From NCBI GenBank assembly GCA_019671005.1, contig CM033747.1:22347188-22411187 (forward strand): 64,000 nucleotides of DNA, read 5' to 3'. Position numbers and translations under genes: made by a program. This DNA comes from Hibiscus mutabilis. Taxonomy: Eukaryota > Streptophyta > Magnoliopsida > Malvales > Malvaceae. Positions 10,521 to 22,051 of the stretch are shown piece by piece. A model generated the notes under the pieces. That model was not told the DNA's origin and made no database searches. It saw nothing but the letters and a program-made list of their open reading frames with translations. The first letter of the stretch is position 1, and the number at the start of each line of letters is the position of its first letter.

Positions 10521-11785
10521 ATTAAACTTGATCTTGTAGTCATGTGTTATCCCAACTTCATCTTGTCTTCTTTTTTTAAGAAAATTTTCATCTATAGACT
10601 ACAAATCCTTGATTTGATTCAATAAAGGGCTTTAATTGACATTCTACTATAATGAACCATCTTGTCCCACAGACAATTGTGTATTCATCATGCGCAAGAC
10701 AGACAATATTTTTTGGCTAAGTGTATCTGCTACTACATTAGCCTTTCCAGGGTGATAATCGATAGCCACGTCATAATCCTTCAAAAATTTCAACTCGTCT
10801 TCGTTGTCGTAAATTCAAATCTTTCCGTGTCATCAAATACTTAAACTTTCATTATTCGTATAAATATGACACATTTTTACCATATAGATAATGTCGCTAA
10901 ATTTTTAAAGAAAAATCACAGCTGTCATTTCCAGGTCATGTGTTAAATAGTGCCTTTTATGAGTTTTGAGCTGCCTTGATGCATAGGCTACTACCTAATA
11001 TTCTTGTATAGGCACACAATCCAAACCACAATGAGATATATCATTGTATATAGTATATTCTTTTTCTGGTTTTGGTTGAATTAGAACTGGAGCCTTAGTC
11101 AAAACTTTCTTTTAACCTTTCAAAACTTTCCTGACAACTAGAACTTACATTCAAAAAACTTAGAATAAAGCTGCTTATTTCATAAAGTTTGTAGTACTAC
11201 ATGAAGATGGTAATCATGCTCAACTTTGGTCTTCGAATAAACCAAAATATCACCTATGAAGACCATAACAATCCAGATAGGGTTGAAATACCCTATTCAT
11301 CAAATCCATGAATACAACAGAGGCATTTGTAAGTCCAAACAACATCACCAGAAACTCATAATGTCCATAACGAGTTCTGAATCCTGTCTTCGATACATTT
11401 TCTTCCTTGAGCTGATAATAATCCTGATCGAAGATCTATCTTTAAAAATACTACTGCATCTTTAATCTGATCAAATAAATCCTCAATTCTTGGCAGGGAA
11501 TACTTGTTTTTAATAGTTACTTTATTTAACTGTCGGTAATCTATACATGATCATAAGAAACCAACTTTCTTCTTTACAAATAATACCGGAGTACCTCATG
11601 GTAATACATTCGGTCGAATATAACTCTAGTCCAGCAATTCTTGTAACTGAACTTTTAATTCCCTTAACTCAGTTGGTGCCATCATATATATTACCATTGA
11701 TATCGGCTTAGTTCCATGATAGACATCAATCCCAAATTGTATTTTCCTATCCGGAGGTAACCCTGGTAACTCATCCGAGATTATA
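10521..11785 (-). pseudogene. Element A reverse transcriptase / RNase H remnant
   Basis: At about 11256-11560 on the minus strand one reads CIDYRQLNKVTIKNKYSLPR, then IEDLFDQIKDAVVFLKIDLRSG, the N-terminal RT core that includes the first catalytic Asp. Frameshifts follow. Upstream, GAPVLF-type sequence (near 11590) marks the RT start. The RNase H part towards 10600 is poorly preserved. Confidence 0.75.
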
Positions 11786-12277
11786 TCAGAAAATTCCTTT
11801 TACAGTCAGGATGTCTTCAATCTTTTTAGGTGACTTTTGAGTATCCACCACATAAATTAAGCATGCTTCACATCCATTGTATAACATCCTTTGAAAACAG
11901 TAAGTTATTTCTCCCACAAGGATTACTTCAAAACCATCAGGTCCTTGAAGTACCAATCTTTTCTTCTTACACTTCATATCTGCATCATATGCAAATAACC
12001 AATCCATTCCAAGAATGACTTCAAATTCATGGAATAGAAGTTCCATTAAATCTGTCGGGAACTTAATTCCTTGAATTTCTAATGAACCTTTCTTGCGTAT
12101 TCTAGTTACTTGCGCACTATATCCAAGAGGATTACTGGCAATTAGATTATTAGACATATTCTCCATAGAAATCTTTCTTTGGGATACTATCTTAGTTCCA
12201 ATATATATATTAATCGAACCCGAATCAATTAAAGTAAGTACAGGTTCTCTCCATAGCTTTTGCTTTATTAACAACAT
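11786..12277 (-). pseudogene. Element A aspartic protease / gag-pol junction
   Basis: The 163-residue open frame contains LTLIDSGSINIYI, the retropepsin active site DSG, and ILGMDWLFAYDAD, the conserved second protease motif that leads into RT in Ty3/gypsy elements. A start Met is present but the true protein would be a gag-pol fusion. No zinc knuckle is seen upstream, and only about 440 bp remain between it and the primer site, so gag has been lost. Confidence 0.78.
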
Positions 12278-12718
12278 TCTAGTAAACTGGTAAATTCATA
12301 CTTAACAACAATTCTTTAAGCCCTGATTGAAACCTCTTGATAAATCATTCTCATGGGGAATTTTAGCCAGTACCAAATCAGTTGTATATTGACTTAATCT
12401 ATTAAAATTCAGCTCGTACTCATAAACAGTACGAGTACCTTATTCAAACTTAGGACTGCTGCAACATTTTCTTTTAACTAGTTGCCAACATACTTGGTTT
12501 TAAACATTTTTCTTTCTTCCCTTGATTCCCATAATTAAATATTTAACGCAGTTCATCAATACTTAACATCATTTATTTCTACTAAAACTTATTCATATTA
12601 TTGAGGAGCATAATCAAGTTACACAGTAATACATCAGTAACATGACATCCTATGGGCATTTACTTAACATTAAATCCTATTAAATTTAGTTTAACCTTCA
12701 AAATCGGCTAAACATGCA
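12278..12718 (-). other. Element A 5' internal remnant without recognisable gag
   Basis: The interval between the primer site and the protease frame would hold gag in a complete element but has no zinc knuckle or long frame. Confidence 0.5.
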
Positions 12719-12730
12719 GCTCTGATACCA
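12719..12730 (-). promoter_or_regulatory. Primer-binding site (initiator tRNA-Met), element A
   Basis: The minus strand reads TGGTATCAGAGC, complementary to the 3' end of plant initiator tRNA-Met, five bases from the LTR border. It fixes the element orientation as minus. Confidence 0.9.
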
Positions 12731-13292
12731 ATTAATGTAACACCTTTAACGTATACTCGTAGACCGAATATACACTAAAGATGTTATAGAGTTGTTAAGG
12801 AAAACTTGACTTGAATTTTTTTATACCAAACTTTATCTTGTAGTTTAACCCTTTCACGGTTTTGAATTAAAAACTACGTCAGTCTATAACAGCTAGTTTT
12901 GACCCTGAATTGTTTTATAAAATTTATATGAGTTATTGTAATAAAAATATTATTCAGGATGGAAACTAGGTACATTGCCTAGACTCTTTCTTAATTTTAA
13001 AATTATTACACGGTTAGGGTTAAAGTATACATAACTATATCAAAAAAATATAACTACTTATAGTAAACCATTTTTTAAATTCATACATTTGTAATAGTGC
13101 ATAAACACATTGTAAACTTAAGCTTACAAAATAGTTTGTCTCTTTAAAACTCGCATACATACATGTACATGCCCACTAGACATCAACCATAATTTAAGAT
13201 GTGCATACCATGATTATTAATGTAACTTGAATTTCTCGATTTAACAGCTCCTCTTGCTACTCTACTTGGGAGAACCTACGTGTGGAATAACA

Positions 13293-13316
13293 CACGCTAA
13301 GTACGAACTTAGTGAG
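13293..13316 (-). promoter_or_regulatory. Conserved LTR hairpin (element A 5' LTR)
   Basis: Sense strand CTCACTAAGTTCGTACTTAG, a 6-bp stem with a 4-base loop. Intact or variant forms lie at 3091-3116, 39701-39726 and 57899-57924, and a damaged one at 5761-5789. Confidence 0.6.
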
Positions 13317-13493
13317 GCATATAATTTCATTTATCAAACATAAGATAAAATAATATGTATCATATAATAACATAGCATGTTTCTACCTATGATAGAGTTG
13401 TACTATCAAGATTTCCATAGCCAAAAGGTATTCATGTGCATGTCACATATTCCTAACATAATAATGTTTCCAATACTCTATCATCATCAAGTA

Positions 13494-14012
13494 AATCATA
13501 TTCATGGCATAGTTCACATACGTAATATGATTCACATACAGGGCATGATTCACATACGTAACATGATTCAAATACATGGCATACTTCATATACATGGTAT
13601 AATTTATATATATGTGACATGATTTATATACATGACATAATTCATATACGTGGCATGATTCATATACGTGACATCATTCATATACATGACTTAATTCATA
13701 TACATAACATGATACATGCACATGGCATAATTCATATACGTAACATAATTTGTATACATGTCATGATTCATATACGTGACATGATTTATATATGTGACAC
13801 TTGATTCACTTACACGACATGATTCTTTTACCTGACATGATTCATATACATGATTTAATTCATATACAAGGCATGTTCCATATTCATGGCATGGTTCATA
13901 TACATGACATATTTCATATACATGGCATGGTTCATATTCATAACATGATTCATATACATAACATGATCCGTTTACATGACATGATTAATTTACGTGACAT
14001 GATTCTTTTGTC
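13494..14012. repeat. 18-bp minisatellite inside LTR (array 3)
   Basis: Same array type as 3293-3794, and closer to that array than to 5964-6464. Confidence 0.85.
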
Positions 14013-14252
14013 ATTTCCCAAAGTATGCCATATGGGATCGAGGTACGCGAGTCATCTTGAAATGACACTGTAGTGTCTAACGTGAACGTGAAGATGAGTA
14101 CATACTCGGGGACGCTCTATGCTCCCCATAAACATGAAGCACCTCGACAGTGCACTTGGGCACAGTGAGCGTAGATCCCCAGGGTGCATGTGCCACAATC
14201 ATTTTGTCACAATATCTATTTGATAACATGAACATGAGGGTGCATCTGCTAA

Positions 14253-14278
14253 AGACTCTATGGCATGCCAACTATACC
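14253..14278 (-). promoter_or_regulatory. Conserved LTR core (element A 5' LTR)
   Basis: Sense strand GGTATAGTTGGCATGCCAT. Counterparts lie at 4031-4056, 6705-6730, 30555-30576, 36944-36969, 40242-40267, 51402-51425, 56892-56916 and 58437-58462. Function is unknown; position within the LTR is constant relative to the array and hairpin. Confidence 0.6.
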
Positions 14279-16864
14279 ATGGACTCTCATACACAATACT
14301 TGGCATTTCTTTCATCATCAACTCAATATCATAATTAATCATATAAATAGACATTTCATATTTCATGCTTCATCATAAATAGTCATGGCAAACATAGATC
14401 GTCATTATTTCTCAGAATAATAATTCATACTTCATATTCCATTTAATATACCTTTATTGCAACATGCAGTAGCTCAACATATATATATAAGGCAATATTA
14501 TTTTTAAATTAAGTTTGACTATTTGCTAGTCTTCCTAATTGCAATTTAAAACATACAAATGCACTCACATATGCCATGAATAGTATGCCTCACTAAGCTT
14601 ACTCGAGATTCTTATCTTTCTTTTTATCACTGATTCTCTTTCGATCTCTTTTAAAACTGTATAAGACCAATCGAACATATACATCATTTCTCTTGCGTTA
14701 AACTTAAATCTAACATTGTTAACTTGATTACCATTTTAGACATTAAGCAATTGTTCAAGCCCTATTTGAAAATTTTCCATAATTAATTACTTATTTTGGA
14801 CTATTACCTTTTTAGTCCTCAAACTTTATAAAAGTGACATTTTAGTCACTACTTCACTTTTGTACATAAATTCATGTACAATTAAACCATTTATTTATTT
14901 CTAACATCCTTAGAAATTTTTCATCAACTTTTAAACTTTATTAAATTTAGTCATTCACTATACTTTCATTTCGAAATAGGTCACTCATATTTCCTTTCTT
15001 GACATATCAATCCCTTAACTTTCATAACATGCTTGAATCTTCAATTCTATCAATTTTCCATAAATTCAAGACCAATCCCTAATTTTTCTTGAATTGCTTG
15101 AATTGCCAAATTGGTCCTTCAACTTTCAAAATTTTTCATTTTGGTCCATAATCATCAATTCAAGCTAATTTCATCATAAATCAATAATTCCAATACTAAA
15201 ATAGAAGTTTTAATAATTTCCCTTAATTCATAAAACAATTCGAAATAGTCCCTAAAATCTCAACTTGGGAAATTATTCAATCTAACATTAAAATCAAGCT
15301 TACAACATCATACTCTATTCAATCTCATCCTCAATTTAATTCCCTAACCAAAATCCTCAATTCTTAGGGTTAGGGTTTATAACCTTGGACATTGAATTAA
15401 TCCAAATTCAAGCTTGATACTATGTTTATAACATTAATTCTACACAATACAACTTCAATTCCATCATATACTATCAAAATCATAACCATCCTCATCCATG
15501 GACATAACTCATACTTGACTTTATCATGCAAAAATACTATCAAAATGAAGAAAATCAAGCATAGAATAATTTACCTTAATCAATTTTTGCTTGAAACTTG
15601 TCTTGATTTTTCAATTTTAGACTTGAAAATTGAAAACCCTATTTCCCCTTTCTTTCTTGAGCATTTCGAATAGCCCCTTGAATAAAAAGATGATTTTTGT
15701 TCATCTTTTATTCTAGTTAATCCATGTGTAAAGTTAAACGAATTTTAAATTTATTTAACTAGTAAAATTACTAATTTGCCCTTTTTATCTAATGGCCAAG
15801 ATTCAATCTCATCAAAAATCAATGGCCATGATCTATTCCAAGTGTTATTCACTTTTCAAAATTGCCCTCAAAGTTCTAAAATATTTCAAAAATGTCATCC
15901 ATGGCAAATGACCAATTTGCCTTCCAACTAAACTTTATTTACTCACATGTCTAAAAAAATGCCATTCCATAAAAATTGAACCAAATTGGTTCCATTCTAA
16001 TCAACCTCCTTAAAATATCATAAATTTTAATTTATCATATTTATTCGATTCAATTATTCAAATTTCATTCAATACGATTTCTAAATTTTCTTTCTTTGAG
16101 CTTTATAACCACTCCATCATATTCTAATTAAATCTAGTTAGAATCCCACCAACATTAATAAAATATTTATAAAATAATATTTTATGAATTTCCCATAATC
16201 TTTGAAATTGTCTTTAAAATTTCAATTCGATCCGATATACCGAGAATTACCGAGAATTTGTATCGAATACATATTCTCTTAGAAATCTTGTCTCAACAAT
16301 CCATTACGAATATTACTGAGTTATATTGAATCTTTTTTATCAGTCAAAATATCGAATATGTGACCTTCCCAATAGGTCACCCATCCCCGTGCTACTCTAG
16401 TTTAAGCACGCTTAACAATTTTATTCTATCCAAAATTCGAATAATATAAGCCTCGTATGAAAAATTCGGGTAACACAGAAATACCACTCTTGGAGGTAAA
16501 CTATTCATTTACAGGGTTAAATTACATAACTTTTTTAAATTATACTTTGGTCCCTAAACTTTTTCAAAGTTTACACTTTAACCCCTAAACTTTCAAAAAT
16601 TACATTTTAGTCACTAATCAAAAATTGAGATATTACAAGATTAACCAAATTCCACAGAAATAGAAAATTAAAGATACCAAAAACTGTCTCCTTGTTGAAA
16701 AAGCTTAAAATTTTAAATATAAAAACTAAAAAGGATGCAATTCAAATAACTCAGCCTTTTAAGCATGCACTACAAATGCCTAGTAATTAGTTAACACGAA
16801 TATATAAGCGGTTATTAATGATCCAATTTGAACGTACTACTTCATTTTCATAAGCAGGCCAGAT

Positions 16865-17417
16865 TATGGGTGTGCATTATTCGGTTTTAACCGAATTAAC
16901 CGACCGAATTGAATTTTTTTCGGTTAATTCGGTCGGTTAATTTTAGGTAAGTTCGATTAACGTTAATTTTTTTTAGAAATTCGGTTACCGGTTAATTCGG
17001 TTCGAAATCGGTTAATTAACCGAATTAACCGAAATTATTATATATTAAATATTATATATATTACATATATTTATTTTTGGTCATTGAACTTTTAAAAATT
17101 ATAAAATGATCATTAAATTTTTTGATATATTATAAAATGTTCATTAAACTTTTATCAAATTAGTATAAAATGATTCAGTGACTAAAAAGGTCATTTTACC
17201 ATAATTTAGTGACCAATTGTGTAATTTACCCAAAATTTTATAACAAATTTTGATTAATTCGAAAACCGACCGAATTAACAGAAATAATTTCGGTTCAGTT
17301 AAATCGGTTAAGGCTAATTCGGTTCGGTTAACGGTTAAAGTTCTAAAAATTTCGGTTAATTCGATTATGGTTAATTCGATTCGGCCATCGACTGAATTAG
17401 CCGAATGCACACCCCTA
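16865..17417. mobile_element. hAT-type MITE with GGTTAATTCGG-rich interior
   Basis: Terminal inverted repeats TATGGGTGTGCATTATTCGG and the complement of CCGAATGCACACCCCTA bound 553 bp. Flanks GGCCAGAT (16857-16864) and GGCCATAT (17418-17425) are an 8-bp target duplication with one mismatch, as expected for hAT. The interior repeats CGGTTAATTCGG. It lies in KRR1 intron 4 and encodes no transposase. Confidence 0.85.
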
Positions 17418-17483
17418 GGCCATATTGAATGAGAAATAGACATCCAACAATCATGGATAATAAAACCTATGGTATATAATTAG

Positions 17484-17960
17484 TAGGGATGACAACTCAA
17501 ACTGCGGATTCGGATATTTGCAAATATGCTATCCATTTTTTGCGGATTCAAATGTTAAAATTACTATCCACTACGTATTCAGAGCGAATACGAATAGATA
17601 CCCTTGGATATCCATTATCTAAAACCACATTACTTATACAAATCGTGGATTCAGATATCCGAATCTTACTCCGGATTACAAATGAAGAATATGTTTGCTT
17701 CTAAGGGGGTTCGAACTTTGGTCGTTCAACTTTTAGCGGATTCGGATTTGTGAAGTTCGGATAATTGACATATGATTTAAATTTTTTAATTCAATTATTT
17801 TGCGGATAATAATATTTAATTCGGATTCGCATAGTAATGCTCAGATAATTTGCGGAGAAAAGTGGATTCGGATAGTAATACTCAAATAATTTGCGGATAA
17901 AAATGGATTCGGATTTGGATAATTCAAAATTTCCATATATCCGACCCAGGGCCATTCCTG
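17484..17960. mobile_element. hAT-type MITE with GCGGATTCGGAT-rich interior
   Basis: The 477-bp element starts TAGGGATGACA and ends GGCCATTCCTG, imperfect inverted repeats, and is flanked by a perfect 8-bp duplication ATAATTAG (17476-17483 and 17961-17968). The interior repeats GCGGATTCGGATA-like units. No coding capacity; it lies in KRR1 intron 4. Confidence 0.85.
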
Positions 17961-17968
17961 ATAATTAG

Positions 17969-18664
17969 CAGGTTCGGGTTGCAATAAGCTGCTAACAAAC
18001 AATTCACAATAGCTGGATCTAAGATAACCTAATTGGTCCTATGTAGCACACTAGTGACAGAAGACATAGATATGTACTTATGTACCTACATACAAATATT
18101 AGTGTATATTGTATCAGCTACTTGATGAATAGGAGAAATAGAGATGAATATAAAACATTACAAAAAAATTAAGATCATAGCCCTGAGATCATAGAATCCA
18201 GATTGGAATATAACAAAAACAGAGGACCCTGATTTGCATTGCACAAACAGCCATAAAAAGATGAAGTGCTAAATATGAAAGATCTTACATCAAATTTAAT
18301 TAAGATATATAGAACGTGTAAACTAAAATGGTATAAATGCAGGCTAGAAATCTAACGTTATTTTATAATTCAAATTTTATGGGGCATTATGTAGTCAAGA
18401 AATCTTATTCGTGCAATGCATCATAGTTGGCCCTACAAAATCCTAAAAGAGTGCTTAAAAAATTAAAGTTCAGGTGCTCCAGAGATATAATATCCATTGA
18501 TCAGCCAAAGGTCAACTACAAGTGAAAATGAAATAAATAAAGCTCGACAGATTTCAATTAACTACTGAAGCATCTGTTTGTACACCAATAGCAACCATTA
18601 TATTTTAAAAAGTAAAATGGGCAAAATTTTAAACAAATAAATAAATGAAATTCAGAAAACATAC
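17969..18664 (-). other. KRR1 intron 4, native part
   Basis: AT-rich intron sequence between the MITE and exon 4, with no further gene or repeat recognised. Confidence 0.6.
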
Positions 18665-18733
18665 CTTGTTGCGGACCAAGTTTCCAATTTTTATAATGTC
18701 GCACTGCATTTCATCATCAAGTATTTTGACAGC
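18665..18733 (-). CDS. KRR1: KRR1 exon 4, intact
   Basis: The exon is 69 bp, 23 codons, phase 0, with a TTTTAG acceptor and a GTATGT donor. It reads AVKILDDEMQCDIIKIGN then LVRNK, as in KRR1. The following intron now contains MITEs and the whole of element A. Confidence 0.9.
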
Positions 18734-18950
18734 CTAAAATTAAAAGAAACAGTGAGAACTATACTCAAAATATTTAAACTTGAGAACTCAGCAATCTGCA
18801 CCATGAAAAACAACTGCTATACGAATGATTTTAAGTACTAATCAAAACCTATTTCATGTAAAACAGTCAAAAAAATTTCATGTGAAATATAAACAAGCAT
18901 TTAAATAGTTTGGGACTGACGAAAAGTGCAAGCACAGTTGACAAGTCTAC

Positions 18951-19061
18951 CTGAGGTGCAGGAACACTTCGTGACAGAAGCTTGATGAGATCCCTGGCTT
19001 TAATGACAATATATGGATCCCTAGTTTTCCTTCTTGTTGAAACTGTCATAGACCCTTCAAC
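18951..19061 (-). CDS. KRR1: KRR1 exon 3 (KH-like region), intact
   Basis: The exon is 111 bp, 37 codons, phase 0, between a GATCAG acceptor and a GTAGAC donor. It begins VEGSMTVSTRRKTRDPY and ends LSRSVPAPQ, a highly conserved KRR1 segment. It sits just 69 bp from the Copia insertion at 19131 in the preceding intron. Confidence 0.9.
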
Positions 19062-19130
19062 CTGATCAGCAAATAAAGGTATCAAATGATAAAGAACCGT
19101 ATGCAAATATTATAACAATGATGGTATAGT

Positions 19131-19408
19131 TGTAAGTTAGTCCGGTGTAAATAGGATTATTTACTTAGTATTTAATTGTTAGTAGTAGTTTTAGTTAAAA
19201 TCTACTACCTAAACGTGTTGTAATCATAATATAAGTAGGAGTAGTCTAATGTAAGTAGGATTAAAAGTCTTAAGTAGGTAGGACTCCTAATTGTATTCTA
19301 ATTCCTACTCTAAGCCATAAAAGGGCTGTAACCCTTGTAAAATTTTATTCATTCGAAATACAGAACAGAAAGTTTTCTGTCCCTCTTCAAGTTTCCTGTT
19401 TTTCTTCA
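19131..19408 (+). repeat. 5' LTR of the Copia element
   Basis: Starts TGTAAGTTAGTCC and ends TTTCTTCA. A TATA-like CATAAAAGGG lies near 19316-19325, about 80 bp before the LTR end, a likely promoter position. Confidence 0.9.
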
Positions 19409-19424
19409 TGGTATAGTCTAATCG
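19409..19424 (+). promoter_or_regulatory. Possible primer-binding site of the Copia element
   Basis: TGGTATAGTCTAATCG follows the 5' LTR directly. Only its first six bases match the tRNA-Met complement TGGTATCAGAGC, so the primer is uncertain. Confidence 0.4.
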
Positions 19425-19446
19425 ATCCTATTTAGCAAAATTCTTC

Positions 19447-20154
19447 ATGGCAGAAAATTCTTCCACTTCCGTTGAGCAAAAATCTACAGCAGAAAATTCT
19501 GTTGTACTGGAAGATTTTTCAGAAGTTTTTGGAGCAGCAACAAATGGTGGTTCGAGTGGTTTTTCTAAACAACAAATGGAGGAGCTTCAAAGAATGTTTG
19601 GCAGGTTTGCCAGGATTAGAGATGGGAATCTAGCCATAGTAGAAGAAGCAGGTAACTCCAGCAACTCTTTACCTACTGCACTTCTCTCCACCAAGGCTGT
19701 CTCACCCTGGATAATTAACTCTGGAGCCTCAGATCACATGACTGATAATAGGGAATTATTTTTCAGTTTTAAACCTATCGTTTCTGAAAAATCAATTAAG
19801 ACAGTTGATGGCTCTCTATCGCCTATTAAAGGGAGTGGTTCTGTTGTTGTTAATGAAGACTTGGTACTTGAGGGAGTATTATTTGTGCCTAACCTTGCAT
19901 GCAACTTGCTTTCTGTTAGCAAGCTTTCCAAAGATTTAAAGTGCTTCTTGAGTTTTAATGATTCTACTTGTTTTTTGCAGGCACTAGACTCGAGGAAGAA
20001 GATTGGTAGTGCTAGCTTGCAAGATGGCCTTTATGTCCTTCAAAGCAATCCCAAACCTTTCCTTTCTAAACAACTTTCTTGTTTTACTTCTTTAGGACAA
20101 ACAGATGATGCAATGCTATGGCATTTTAGGTTAGGTCATCCTAGTTTTTATTAG
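19447..20154 (+). pseudogene. Copia gag remnant fused to protease and pre-integrase segment
   Basis: The 235-residue frame begins MAENSSTSVEQK, keeps only a short gag-like stretch (about residues 1-75), then WIINSGASDHMT near residue 90, the Copia protease active site with Asn in place of the catalytic Asp. It continues through LLSVSKL and ends at MLWHFRLGHPSFY, the pre-integrase motif, where a stop interrupts. The UBN2 domain and zinc knuckle are missing. The Asp to Asn change alone should inactivate proteolysis. Confidence 0.85.
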
Positions 20155-21202
20155 CTTGCAAAATTGGTTCCTGATTTATTTATTAATAAAAATCCAAGTT
20201 CATTCAAATGCCATATATGTCCTCTTGCTAAACAAACAAGATCTTATTTACCATCTCTTTATAAATCCTCAAAACCTTTTTCTTTGATCCAAAGTGATGT
20301 TTAGGGTCCTTCTAAAGCGAAGAACGTGACAGGTGGTTTGTTACTTTCATAGATGATCACAGTAGAACCATTTGGACTTACTTGCTCAAAGATAAATCTG
20401 AGGTTGCATCCATATTTGAAAGATTTTACACCATGGTCCATAGTCAATTTGGTACAAAAATTCATATTCTAAAATCTGACAAGGGGGGGAGTATTTTTCC
20501 AATTCCCTAGGAGTTACTAGGGCCCCCATGTTTACAAATAATGTTCCTAAATACTTGTGGGGTTCAGCCTTATTAACTGTCACCTATCTAATTAATAGGA
20601 TGCCCAGTAAAGTTCTCAAATTTTGAACACCTAGGGATGTTTTCTTGGAAAGTTTTCCTCACTTTAAACCTGTCTTATGTCCTTCCTTTGAGAGTCTTTG
20701 GTTGTACAGTTTTTGTTCAAAACATATATCCCTCTAAAATTAAACTTGACCCTAGATCCTTAAAATGTGTCTTGGTTATTTTTCACTTAAGAAGGGCTAC
20801 AAATGTTTTCACCCTCCTTCTCGAAAAATTTTTACTTCTGTGGATGTTACATTTTTTGAGCAGGTACCCTATTTTTCAAAGGCTGCAACTCAGGGGAGAG
20901 TTGGGATGTGTTCCAGCCTCAACCAAACCAGGTTTATCCTTTAGTTTCTTCAGTACCTTTATTTTCTGATAATACTGATTCTTTGAAACCTCAGAATTCT
21001 TTCAAATCCCCTGCTCCTTCACCCATCATCACAGAAACAGTTCCATCACCACAAATTATTCCTACAACTCCTCACACCTCATCTAATCCTACACTTAATC
21101 CTCCTAAAGAACTACAGGTTTATACCAAAAGGAAAAAGTTGATCCCAGAGACCATCTTGCAATCTGACACTTGCCGAGAATTGCACTTGAGTCCAGCTGC
21201 CA
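20155..21202 (+). pseudogene. Copia integrase remnant
   Basis: After the stop the frame resumes with a KCHICPLAKQTR-like zinc-binding stretch (20206-20240), then QSDV and a WTYLLKDKSE segment. Several frameshifts follow, and LRVFGC (20674-20695) with a downstream PRSLKCV segment marks the integrase C-terminus. At 20908-21219 a Ser/Pro-rich linker typical of the integrase-RT spacer is open. No complete DDE core remains. Confidence 0.75.
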
Positions 21203-22051
21203 GTGAAGAAACAAGGTAATGAGGTAACTGAAATTCCTTCCCACTTGCTTGAGTTTGAGTATCTGCCTATTGCTAAAAGAAAAGGGGTTAGAGAGTGTAG
21301 GAAACACCCTATTCAAAAATATATTGGTTATAGTAATTTAATGCCATCTTTTAAGGCTTTTACAACTTGTTTAGATGAAGAGCAGATGCCTACCACTATT
21401 GAGGAGGCATTACAGAATCCTAAGTGGAAGAGGGCTATTGAAGAGGAGGTTGAAGCACTGGAAAAGAATGGAACATGGACTGTTGTTGATCTTCCACAAG
21501 GAAAGAAACCAGTGGGTTGCAAGCGGGTCTTTGCCATTAAATACAATGCCGATAGGAGTGTGCACAGGTACAAAGCTAGGCTGGTGGCCAAAGGCTTCAC
21601 GCAGACTTATGGGATTGACTACAAGGAAACCTTTGCTCTAGCAGCCAAATTAAACACTGTCAAAGTGTTAATGAGCCTGGCTGTGAACAGTGATTGGAAA
21701 CTACACCAACTAGATATTAAGAATGCCTTTCGTAATGGGAAGTTAGAAGAAGAGGTGTACATGAAAATTCCACCATGCTTAGAGTTTGTAGATCATGGGA
21801 GGAAAGCTTGTCGACTAGAAAAATCACTTTATGGATTGAAGCAGTCTCCTAGAGCATGGTTTAACAGATTCACAAAGGTTGTTCTTGAGAGTGGCTATCA
21901 GCAGTCCCTGGCAGACCATACATTGTTCTCTAAGGTAACTTCTAATAACAATAGAGTTATCTTAATAGTGTATGTGGATGATATAATTTTGACAAGAGAT
22001 GATGAGGAAGAAATAAACCATCTGAAAAATTTGTTGAGCAAGGAATGCTAG
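21203..22051 (+). pseudogene. Copia reverse transcriptase (RVT_2), 3' truncated
   Basis: The 282-residue frame carries PTTIEEALQNPKWKRAI, WTVVDLPQGKKPVGCK, YKARLVAKGFTQTYGIDY, QLDIKNAF with the first catalytic Asp, SLYGLKQSPRAW and YVDDI, all in the right order for Copia RT. It stops after LLSKEC, where about 50-60 residues of the thumb usually found before the GMLGYKP segment are deleted. It is the best preserved coding part of the window, but not complete. Confidence 0.9.

Larger units (their letters stand above)
5206..16637 (-). mobile_element. Element A: Tekay-type (Del) chromovirus LTR retrotransposon
   Basis: The element has two direct LTRs (3' LTR 5206-9166, 5' LTR 12736-16637), each about 3.9 kb with TG/CA ends, a tRNA-Met primer site at 12719-12730 and a polypurine tract at 9167-9179. 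The 3.57 kb between the LTRs is shorter than the LTRs and keeps remnants of protease, reverse transcriptase, integrase and chromodomain; gag is essentially gone. Flanks AAATT (5201-5205) and AGATT (16638-16642) form a 5-bp target duplication with one mismatch. It lies in KRR1 intron 4, in the same orientation as the gene. It cannot move on its own. Confidence 0.9.
12736..16637 (-). repeat. 5' LTR of element A
   Basis: A 3.9 kb LTR from TGTAACACC to GATATTACA (plus strand). In the sense direction it carries the conserved core at 14278-14253, the 18-bp array at 14012-13494, the hairpin at 13316-13293 and CGTAGGT at about 13280. Short frames within it are chance products of the repeat sequence. 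Confidence 0.9.

Noticed and set aside
11830..12293. Plus-strand frames opposite the element A protease
   Set aside because: The minus strand carries the DSG and GMDWL protease motifs; the plus frames are shadows.
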